Assembly: GCA_964343355.1 (NCBI GenBank)
Contig: CAYFJC010000045.1
Coordinates: forward strand, 1 to 7,599
From: MED-G78 sp964343355
Lineage (GTDB): Bacteria; Pseudomonadota; Gammaproteobacteria; Magnimaribacterales; D2472
Reading direction: 5' to 3'
Length of the DNA: 7,599 nucleotides
Below are positions 1 to 5,953 of the stretch, piece after piece. Numbering within the stretch: position 1 is the first letter of the stretch; each line of letters begins with the position of its first letter. The position numbers and the translations under genes were made by a program. A model generated the notes under the pieces. The model worked only from the letters and a program-made list of their open reading frames with translations. It made no database searches and was not told where the DNA came from.

Positions 1-2053
1 CAGCAGCATCAATCGCAACATCTTCAATAGTTGTTGCTAGCTCTCTTTGAACGTAGTAAGCGTTGAAATCCCATCCAGCGAAAGCGCCTTTTTCAAGAAT
101 TTGTGAATAACCAATGATTGTCTCTTCACCGTACATAGGCTTAAGATTTGTATCAGTTAAACTTCTTGTGTCTGGAACTGAACCGTCTGCATAATAACCA
201 ATGTCTCCACAATTTTGAAGACCAACAGTTTTCCAGCTTCCGTTATCATTTGTTCCATCCCACTCACAGAACTGGTATGAATAAAATTCACCACCAGACA
301 TTCTAATATTAGTATTAGCTGCTATAGGAAGGTAGTACTCACCAAACGAGTAGTAAATTTTCTTAGAACCATCACCTACGATATCGTAAGTAGCTCCAAA
401 TCTAAGTGCTTGTTGATCTTCTGTTTTAACAAAAGTAGCGCCGGCAGCGTTTCTGTTGTCAAAAGTAGAATTTCTAAGACCCATGTTTACGTTTAACTTA
501 TCAGTAACATCCCAGCTATCTTGAATATAGAAAGCTTCTTGTTTTACTTCAAATTCTCCACCACTTCTGTAGATTCTTAATCTTACAGTTTCGCCTGGAT
601 CAATCGTACCACTACCATCGTCATCATATCCACGATAGTAAGCGTCACCAGAGTAGTTAGTTGAATCTGTAGCTGTTAAGTCTTCATTTTCAATACCAAA
701 TCTTAAATGGTGATTGCCGATATAGTAATCTACATCAAACTTAAAAATTTCTCTTTGGTCAGTACCTGAAGAAACAGTTCCCTGTGTTGCACAACCTACT
801 CTAGTTGTAGGATAAGGCCACCAGATATATGGACAAGCGTCACCAGTACCAGCAGCAGTTCTTTCGTACTCGTTAGTACCTATAGTTACTGCAGCAGTTA
901 ATCTGTCAGTTATAACAGCAGATAGTTTCCATATCTCATTGTCACCACCAACATTGTTATAACTTGTTCCAACCTGTGCACCATCTCTGTATGACAGAGT
1001 AGTACCTACTGAATCATCATTGAAGTATGTGTACTCTAAATGAATGTCTTCAGTAAGATAGAAGTCTAGTTTAGCTCCAAAGAAATCTTCTTTAAAAGCA
1101 GCATCAAACTGAGTTCCTGCAACGTTAGTATCAGAAGTTTCGTTATCAACCGGATTAGCTAAGATATAAAAGAAAGCTCTATCAGGAATAATTGGACCAC
1201 TTAAAGATACGTTATATTCCATGTAGTCTCTTGAATCTTGATCATTAATCTGTGTGTAAGTATTAGGTTTGTCATGGTAGAAGCTATCTGGGTAGTAACT
1301 TAAGTTAACACCAGCTTTCCATTCGTTTGATCCACTTTTAGTAACTGCGTTAACCACACCACCAATAGCTTTACCAAACTCAGCCATGTATCCACCAGTT
1401 TTGACTTCAACAACATCATAGAACTCAAAAGGAACAGTAGATGAACCAGTAAAGTTTCTGAAGTTAGTAATGTTAAGTCCGTTAACTAGATATACGTTTT
1501 CAGCAACAGATGAGCCACCGATAGAAGCAAGACTTCCAAAAGCAGAGTCACCAGCAGACGTACCAGGTGCTAAAAGCACTAAACTAGTTAAAGATCTGTT
1601 AATAGGTGTGTTTTTAATTAATTCATCAACATCAATAGAAATACCTGTTGTTGTTGAATTGAAATCAATTGCTTGTATCACACCAGCTGTTGTAAGAATC
1701 TCTTCCATAGAACCAGAATCACTTGCAAGCACAAATTGATAACCTGAGTTACCTAGTGCGACTTGAACTGAATCAGCAAGAGAGCCATAACCGCTCGCAG
1801 ATACTTCAACGTTGTACATACCAATTGCTAACAGTGGAAATCTGACTGATCCATCTGCATTAGAAACAGCACTTTTAGAAATGCCTGTGTCCGCAGAAGT
1901 AACAGAGACAGAAGCCCCAGCAACAGCTGTACCCGATTGGTCTAATACAGAAGCTTCCAATGTTCCTGATGTAGCATCTTCAGCATTTGAAAATGATACA
2001 AAAAAGATCAATGAAGCAGCTAATAAACCTTTAAGATTTAAAAAATTATTCAT
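1..2053 (-). CDS. TonB-dependent receptor, Oar-like, with N-terminal carboxypeptidase-regulatory-like domain (partial, C-terminus off left edge)
   Basis: This is an outer-membrane active transporter that takes up a large or scarce substrate using TonB energy; the substrate cannot be told from sequence. I translated the frame by hand and it is open for 684 codons from the ATG at 2051-2053 to the window edge, so the gene is cut on the left; Oar-type receptors are usually about 1000 residues. Residues 1-24 are a signal peptide ending SFSNA before EDATSG. Residues about 27-113 form a beta-sandwich carboxypeptidase-regulatory-like domain (GTAVAGASVSVTS, then a GYGSLADSV-like end). A TonB-box-like EEILT lies at 117-121. 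The plug follows (about 125-235), with VYLVNGLN near 187-194 and then GGYMAEFGKAIGGVVNAVTK, typical of Oar-type receptors. The rest is barrel strands rich in aromatic and alternating residues. Its four barrel cysteines come in two close pairs (407/421, 596/615). Residues 477-488 match an EF-hand loop. The start is supported by a strong Shine-Dalgarno site. Confidence 0.93.
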   Translation of the reverse strand, partial: MNNFLNLKGLLAASLIFFVSFSNAEDATSGTLEASVLDQSGTAVAGASVSVTSADTGISKSAVSNADGSVRFPLLAIGMYNVEVSASGYGSLADSVQVALGNSGYQFVLASDSGSMEEILTTAGVIQAIDFNSTTTGISIDVDELIKNTPINRSLTSLVLLAPGTSAGDSAFGSLASIGGSSVAENVYLVNGLNITNFRNFTGSSTVPFEFYDVVEVKTGGYMAEFGKAIGGVVNAVTKSGSNEWKAGVNLSYYPDSFYHDKPNTYTQINDQDSRDYMEYNVSLSGPIIPDRAFFYILANPVDNETSDTNVAGTQFDAAFKEDFFGAKLDFYLTEDIHLEYTYFNDDSVGTTLSYRDGAQVGTSYNNVGGDNEIWKLSAVITDRLTAAVTIGTNEYERTAAGTGDACPYIWWPYPTTRVGCATQGTVSSGTDQREIFKFDVDYYIGNHHLRFGIENEDLTATDSTNYSGDAYYRGYDDDGSGTIDPGETVRLRIYRSGGEFEVKQEAFYIQDSWDVTDKLNVNMGLRNSTFDNRNAAGATFVKTEDQQALRFGATYDIVGDGSKKIYYSFGEYYLPIAANTNIRMSGGEFYSYQFCEWDGTNDNGSWKTVGLQNCGDIGYYADGSVPDTRSLTDTNLKPMYGEETIIGYSQILEKGAFAGWDFNAYYVQRELATTIEDVAIDAA
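590..625 (-). other. EF-hand-type calcium-binding loop coded within the receptor barrel
   Basis: Codons for receptor residues 477-488 read DDDGSGTIDPGE. This fits the 12-residue EF-hand loop at every key position: Asp1, Asp3, Ser5, Gly6, Ile8, Asp9 and Glu12. It sits between barrel-like segments (YYRGY before, TVRLRIYR after), so it is probably in a surface loop. The helices of a full EF-hand are not evident, making it a lone calcium loop like those of dockerins. Confidence 0.65.
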
Positions 2054-2062
2054 TATATAATT

Positions 2063-2069
2063 ACCCCTT
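2063..2069 (-). promoter_or_regulatory. Ribosome binding site of the TonB-dependent receptor
   Basis: On the minus strand the sequence AAGGGGT lies nine bases upstream of the ATG at 2051-2053. It is the best Shine-Dalgarno match in the intergenic region and fixes the receptor start, which also places a clean signal peptide at the N-terminus. Confidence 0.8.
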
Positions 2070-2088
2070 ATATAGTATTAAATAGCAT

Positions 2089-2117
2089 TAAGTCCCGGCC
2101 AAAATGCGCGTAAGTCC
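2089..2117. repeat. Two direct copies of TAAGTCC, 22 bp apart
   Basis: TAAGTCC occurs at 2089-2095 and again at 2111-2117 (GGACTTA on the receptor strand), close to two DNA turns apart and 36-64 bp from the receptor start. The copies bracket the only GC-rich patch of the spacer. The spacing would suit a regulator binding on one DNA face, but seven bases is short and chance cannot be excluded. Confidence 0.4.
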
Positions 2118-2182
2118 ATAGTAGACACTAAAAACTTAATAAATACAAACTAAATTAACAAATAAAAACAATAGTTAAATAC

Positions 2183-2194
2183 CCTATTTATAGG
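2183..2194. repeat. Short inverted repeat CCTAT-TT-ATAGG
   Basis: A perfect 5-bp inverted repeat with a 2-bp centre lies mid-spacer, 112 bp from the fabI start and 130 bp from the receptor start. The loop is too short for an RNA hairpin and there is no T-tract, so it is not a terminator. It could be part of an operator, or chance. Confidence 0.3.
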
Positions 2195-2264
2195 CAATTT
2201 TAAGAATACAGGTGTTATTAAAAAACAGAATGAAAAAAATAAAACTATCTATTTGTAAATTCAA

Positions 2265-2270
2265 TATAAT
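2265..2270 (+). promoter_or_regulatory. Putative -10 box of the fabI unit
   Basis: TATAAT, a perfect sigma-70 -10 hexamer, lies 35 bp upstream of the fabI ATG. Transcription would start near 2277 and leave a leader of about 30 bases. No good -35 hexamer is found 16-18 bp upstream (the sequence there is AAAACTA-like), so the promoter is either weak, activator-dependent, or this hexamer is a chance match in AT-rich DNA. Confidence 0.45.
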
Positions 2271-2305
2271 GTAGTCATAGCAATTTAATAATAGGTTGAA
2301 CAAAA

Positions 2306-3091
2306 ATGTTACTAAAAGGAAAGAAGATTTTAATTTCTGGGCTTGCAAACAAGTACTCTATTGCTGCAGGTATTGCGCGGGCTATGCATAGAGAGGGAGC
2401 TGAACTGGCTTTTACCTATCAGAATGAGCGGCTTTTAAAAAACCTCAAACCTATAGCTGCCGAACTAAATTCAAATATATTAATTGAAAGTGATGTTAGC
2501 TCTGATGAATCTATCGAACAGTCCTTTGTAGAACTTAAAAAATCTTGGGGTACTTTTGATGGCTTTGTTCATTCAATTGGTTATGCTCCAGCTGATCAGC
2601 TTGAAGGTAATTTTGTAGATGTAACTACAAGAGAAGGTTTTCAAATAGCTCATGATATTAGCTCGTATAGTTTTACTGCATTAGCTAAGGCTGCAAAACC
2701 TATGCTTAATGATGGCTCTGCCCTGCTAACACTTACATACCTTGGCGCCGTTCAGACTCTTCCTAATTACAATGTTATGGGTTTAGCAAAAGCTAGCTTA
2801 GAAGCTAATACAAGATTTCTTGCTGCTTCCTTAGGTAAAGATAATATTAGAGTTAATGCTATTTCAGCTGGACCAATTAAAACTCTTGCTGCATCAGGAG
2901 TTAAAAACTTTAGAAAAATGCTTACACAACATTCTGCACGAGCTCCTCTTGGTAGAACTGTTACAACTGAAGAGGTTGGAAATGCAGCAGCATTTTTATG
3001 CTCAGATTATGCAAGTGGCATTACAGGTGAAATTACCTATGTAGATGCAGGCTTTAATACAGCAGCAATGCCTTTATTAGATACAGAGTAA
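2306..3091 (+). CDS. fabI: Enoyl-[acyl-carrier-protein] reductase (NADH), FabI
   Basis: FabI reduces trans-2-enoyl-ACP to acyl-ACP with NADH, the last step of each type II fatty-acid elongation cycle, in the cytoplasm. The protein has 261 residues against 262 in E. coli and aligns with it nearly without gaps, offset by one. It has the short-chain dehydrogenase Rossmann fold with the FabI-type cofactor loop SGLANKYSIAAGIA (11-24), AMHREGAELAFTYQN (26-40), D63-V64 for adenine binding, and HSIG (89-92). The catalytic residues are Tyr145, Tyr155 and Lys162 in the Y-x6-K pattern (YNVMGLAK), followed by RVNAISAGPIKTLAASG. Gly92, Met158 and Phe202, which correspond to E. coli triclosan-contact positions 93, 159 and 203, are kept, so sensitivity to that class of inhibitor is expected. 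The ribosome binding site is weak (AGG at 2293-2295). It is the first gene of a three-gene unit. No frameshift or unusual insertion is seen. Confidence 0.97.
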   Translation: MLLKGKKILISGLANKYSIAAGIARAMHREGAELAFTYQNERLLKNLKPIAAELNSNILIESDVSSDESIEQSFVELKKSWGTFDGFVHSIGYAPADQLEGNFVDVTTREGFQIAHDISSYSFTALAKAAKPMLNDGSALLTLTYLGAVQTLPNYNVMGLAKASLEANTRFLAASLGKDNIRVNAISAGPIKTLAASGVKNFRKMLTQHSARAPLGRTVTTEEVGNAAAFLCSDYASGITGEITYVDAGFNTAAMPLLDTE

Positions 3092-3106
3092 TCACTTAAT
3101 CAATTA

Positions 3107-4558
3107 ATGAAAAATAGGCCTGTTGTAATTGGAATAAGCTCCTTACAGCAAACTGGTAGTTTTAAAGATTTAGATGAGGCTTTAGTTCTAATGGAACTGG
3201 TTACTCAAAATGCTCTTCTGGATTCTACCAATCCAGATATTGCAAAATATATAGATGAAGTTCAAGTACCAAAGGGCTTTTGGAAATATCGTGATCCTGG
3301 AAGATGGATAGCAGAACGGAATGGTTTTTATAATGCTAAAACAAGCGTTACAAAAATTGGAGTTTTGCAACAAAATCTAATTAATAGTGCCTGCAATAAA
3401 ATAATCTCAGGCGAGATAAGAGCTTCTTTGATTGTTGGTGGCGAAGCTAGATATAAAAAGATAAGAGCTTTAATTGAGGGTAAGGAATTTATTGAAACTG
3501 ATTTAAGTGTAAATCCAGACCATTACGTGAAAGCTAAGGATGATCTACATATAAAGGAAGAAGAAGATCATTTAGGATTAATGGCTGTTGGTTACTATGC
3601 AATATTAGAAAGCGCTTTGAGATCAAAAAAAAATCTAAATATTAATCAACATAAAGAATATCTTGGAAAGATGTATTCTGAGTTTTCTAAGATAGCTGCT
3701 GCAAATCCAGATGGATGGTCACAAAAAGAATTAAGTTGGCAAGATATTGCTTTAGCTAATGAAAAAAATACCCTACAAGCCCTGCCCTACAATAAATTGC
3801 ATTGCACTAGCTGGAATGTTAATCAGGCATCAGCTATGATTTTATGCAGTGAAGAGCTTGCAGACTCATTAAATATTCCTAACTCTAAAAGAATTTACCC
3901 TCTTGCTTCATCTGAAACTAATCATATGATTGCAGCAATTCAAAGACCTAATCTCATTGAACCTGTCGGGCTAAAGTTAGCAGCTGAATATATTTTAAAT
4001 ATTTGTAAACAAAATAATATTACACCAAACACTTATGAGCTCTATAGTTGTTTTCCAATTGCAGTTCAAATGTTTGCAGAAGCACTGGGATTGAGTACTG
4101 ATAAAAAATTAACTGTAACAGGTGGTATGTCCTTTGCAGGCGGACCGCTTAATAACTATATGATTCATTCAACTGTAAAAATGATAGATGAAATAAGACA
4201 AAGTCCTAAAAAGGTTGGTCTAGTTACTGGTGTTTCAGGAATGATGACTAAACAGGCTTTTGCTTTATGGGCTAAAGAGCCATTAATAAATTTTACGAGT
4301 AAAGATGTTACAGACAATGCTGCTGTTCTAGAAAAACCAATACCTCTATCCAGACTTGAAAATGGGCTTGGTAAAATTATTGGGTATACGATTCTGCCAA
4401 AAAATAAACAAGATGAAGAAAAAGCAGTTGTTTATATTGAAGATATGAATGGAGATAGAAAAGTATTAATATCTTATGATAAGGCTACATTGCAAAATAT
4501 GGGAGAAGAGGAATGGGTTGGAAAATCAGTAAAATTCAAAGGCGAATACTTAGTTTAA
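3107..4558 (+). CDS. Thiolase-like protein (TLP1 / 'acetyl-CoA acetyltransferase'-like) lacking the usual catalytic residues
   Basis: This 483-residue protein has the thiolase fold and, from about residue 405 to the end, an extra beta-rich domain resembling the additional C-terminal (OB-like) domain of mycobacterial thiolase-like protein type 1. Family signposts are NKIISGEIRASLIVGGEARY (97-116), LYSCFPIAVQ (312-321), and TGGMSFAGGPLNNY (338-351). Aligning ISGEI...GGE with the matching thiolase stretch puts the nucleophilic Cys position at about Gly85, so Cys96 is not the nucleophile. The GHP histidine motif reads GGP (345-347), and the C-terminal Cys-GGG region reads GVSGMMTKQ (375-383). Classical thiolysis or Claisen condensation is therefore unlikely; binding of CoA thioesters or lipids, or another acyl chemistry, is inferred. 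Automatic pipelines would probably call it acetyl-CoA acetyltransferase. It starts 15 bp after fabI with no clear Shine-Dalgarno site, suggesting co-transcription, and its end overlaps the next gene by 46 bp. It has no signal peptide, so it is cytoplasmic. Confidence 0.85.
   Translation: MKNRPVVIGISSLQQTGSFKDLDEALVLMELVTQNALLDSTNPDIAKYIDEVQVPKGFWKYRDPGRWIAERNGFYNAKTSVTKIGVLQQNLINSACNKIISGEIRASLIVGGEARYKKIRALIEGKEFIETDLSVNPDHYVKAKDDLHIKEEEDHLGLMAVGYYAILESALRSKKNLNINQHKEYLGKMYSEFSKIAAANPDGWSQKELSWQDIALANEKNTLQALPYNKLHCTSWNVNQASAMILCSEELADSLNIPNSKRIYPLASSETNHMIAAIQRPNLIEPVGLKLAAEYILNICKQNNITPNTYELYSCFPIAVQMFAEALGLSTDKKLTVTGGMSFAGGPLNNYMIHSTVKMIDEIRQSPKKVGLVTGVSGMMTKQAFALWAKEPLINFTSKDVTDNAAVLEKPIPLSRLENGLGKIIGYTILPKNKQDEEKAVVYIEDMNGDRKVLISYDKATLQNMGEEEWVGKSVKFKGEYLV
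4501..4505 (+). promoter_or_regulatory. Ribosome binding site of the M20 amidohydrolase, inside the upstream gene
   Basis: GGGAG, followed by AGAGG at 4507-4511, precedes the ATG at 4513 with seven bases between GGGAG and the start. It lies within the last codons of the thiolase-like gene. It is the strongest Shine-Dalgarno site in the three-gene unit and decides the start of the downstream gene despite the 46-bp overlap. Confidence 0.7.
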
Positions 4559-5952
4559 TAATTCTATTAAATCTTAATAATCAAATCTTTGCTCAATCAA
4601 TAGATCAAAGTATAAATAATCATAAGGAGCAATTTGAGAAAGTTGCTATGGATATATGGAACTTTGCAGAATTAGGCTACCAAGAAAAGCAGAGTATGGA
4701 TCTTCTTTTAAACGAGTTAAAAAAAGAGGGCTTTACAATTACTAGCGGTGTTGCTGGCATACCTACTGCTTTTATAGCTGAATATTCCAATGGTGGTCCT
4801 GTTATAGGAATACTTGGAGAGTTTGATGCCCTTCCGGGACTTGCGCAAACCACATCACCTTTTAAAGAAGTTCAATCTAATTCTACTGGAGCTGGTCAGG
4901 CCTGTGGACATCATCTATTTGGAGCCGGTTCAGCATGGGCTGCAGTAGTTATTAAGGAATGGTTAGTGCAAAACAATATCCCAGGCACAATTAGATTTTA
5001 TGGCACTCCAGCTGAAGAAGGTGGATCAGGAAAAGTTTACATGGTCAGAGGTGGTTTATTTGACGATGTGGATATTGTTTTGCATTGGCATCCTGATGAT
5101 GTAAATGGTGCAAACGCCATGACAAATAATTCAAATAAATCAGCTAAATTTACCTTTAAAGGTATCTCAGCTCATGCTGCAGGAGCACCTGAGTTAGGAA
5201 GATCAGCTTTGGATGGAGTTGAATCAATGAATCTCATGGTCAATATGATGAGAGAGCATATGCCTCAATCTTCTAGAATTCATTATGTAATTACAAAAGG
5301 CGGATTAGCTCCCAATGTTGTCCCTGATTTAGCGCAAGTTTATTACTACGTAAGACACCCTAAAATGGATATGGTTGAAGAACTCTTTGAAAGAGTTGTT
5401 AAGACTGCCCAAGGAGCAGCAATGGGAACAGAGACGTCTGTTAGTTATGAAGTTATGCATGGGAATTACTCTTTACTTCCGAATACAGTTTTACAAAAAT
5501 TGGTTCATAAAAAATTAACAGAGGCTGGTGGAGTCACATACTCAGAAGCAGAAAATGCTTATGCTCAAGAGATTTATAAAACTTTCATGAAGCCTGACAA
5601 AGACATTGGATCTCAAGAAAATATTAGACCTTATAGAGAGTCACATAGTTATGGCTCAACTGATGTTGGTGATGTGAGTTGGAATGTTCCAACTGCTGGA
5701 TTTAGAGCTGCTACATGGGTTCCTGGAACTGCGGCTCACTCTTGGCAAGCAGTAGCCTCTGGAGGAACTTCTATAGGTTTAAAAGGAGCAGAAATGGCGG
5801 TTAAAACTTTAAGTGCTACCGCTATAGAATTATTTCTTCAGCCTGAACTTATTAAAGATGCAAAAATAGAACTTGCTCAAAGAGTAGGTAAAGATTTTAA
5901 ATATGAACCTTTACTAGGTAATAGGTTGCCACCGTTAAATTATAGAAAATAA
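4513..5952 (+). CDS. Exported M20-family metallo-amidohydrolase, AbgB-like
   Basis: This is a zinc- or manganese-dependent amidohydrolase related throughout to E. coli AbgB, the B subunit of p-aminobenzoyl-glutamate hydrolase (479 against 481 residues). Unlike AbgB it begins with a signal peptide: basic n-region (K4, K7, R10, R11), hydrophobic ILSLIILL, and likely cleavage after IFA27, so it should act in the periplasm. No lipobox is seen. Shared motifs are GEFDALPGL (102-110), GQACGHHLFG (128-137) with probable metal ligands Cys131 and His133, the Glu pair TPAEEGGSGK (165-174), LHWHP (190-194), the dimerisation-domain stretch FKGISAHAAGAPELGRSALD (215-234), STDVGDVSW (382-390), and His409 in the AHSW motif near the C-terminus. 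No abgA partner is in the window. A later start would remove the basic n-region, so 4513 is preferred. The substrate is unproven: folate fragments, or other N-acyl amino acids and peptides. Confidence 0.92.
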   Translation: MGWKISKIQRRILSLIILLNLNNQIFAQSIDQSINNHKEQFEKVAMDIWNFAELGYQEKQSMDLLLNELKKEGFTITSGVAGIPTAFIAEYSNGGPVIGILGEFDALPGLAQTTSPFKEVQSNSTGAGQACGHHLFGAGSAWAAVVIKEWLVQNNIPGTIRFYGTPAEEGGSGKVYMVRGGLFDDVDIVLHWHPDDVNGANAMTNNSNKSAKFTFKGISAHAAGAPELGRSALDGVESMNLMVNMMREHMPQSSRIHYVITKGGLAPNVVPDLAQVYYYVRHPKMDMVEELFERVVKTAQGAAMGTETSVSYEVMHGNYSLLPNTVLQKLVHKKLTEAGGVTYSEAENAYAQEIYKTFMKPDKDIGSQENIRPYRESHSYGSTDVGDVSWNVPTAGFRAATWVPGTAAHSWQAVASGGTSIGLKGAEMAVKTLSATAIELFLQPELIKDAKIELAQRVGKDFKYEPLLGNRLPPLNYRK

Positions 5953-5953
5953 T

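Larger units (their letters stand above)
2054..2305. promoter_or_regulatory. Divergent intergenic region between the receptor and fabI
   Basis: This 252-bp AT-rich spacer must hold the promoters of both the leftward receptor and the rightward fabI unit. It contains no convincing coding frame. A locally GC-richer patch (about 2094-2110, cccggcc then gcgcg) sits about 40-60 bp from the receptor start, flanked by two copies of TAAGTCC. A short inverted repeat lies in the middle (2183-2194). For the receptor promoter I see only weak candidates on the minus strand (for example TTGGCC about 17 bp ahead of AATACT), so I do not assign one. No Fur box of the usual GATAATGATAATCATTATC kind is visible. 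Confidence 0.7.

Noticed and set aside
1470..1739. Plus-strand open frame of 89 codons, and another at 1812-2060
   Set aside because: Both lie opposite the receptor gene, whose minus-strand frame is open throughout with a signal peptide, plug motifs and a strong ribosome binding site. The plus-strand products resemble no family.
2186..2191. TATAAA on the minus strand as the receptor -10 box
   Set aside because: It is over 130 bp from the start codon, lies inside the CCTAT/ATAGG inverted repeat, and has no -35 partner at proper spacing; AT-rich DNA gives many such matches.
2856..3044. Second plus-strand frame inside fabI
   Set aside because: It is a shifted-frame shadow of fabI, whose catalytic motifs are unbroken across this stretch.
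3188..3373. Minus-strand frame opposite the thiolase-like gene
   Set aside because: There is no ribosome binding site or recognisable motif, and it lies fully within a well-supported gene.
3392..3394. Cys96 of the thiolase-like protein as the catalytic nucleophile
   Set aside because: Counting back from the conserved ISGEI...GGE stretch, Cys96 falls about 11 residues after the nucleophile position, in the following helix.
4540..4552. Twin-arginine (Tat) signal in the M20 protein (QRRILSL)
   Set aside because: The Arg pair is present but the rest does not match S-R-R-x-F-L-K and the hydrophobic core is strongly Sec-like.
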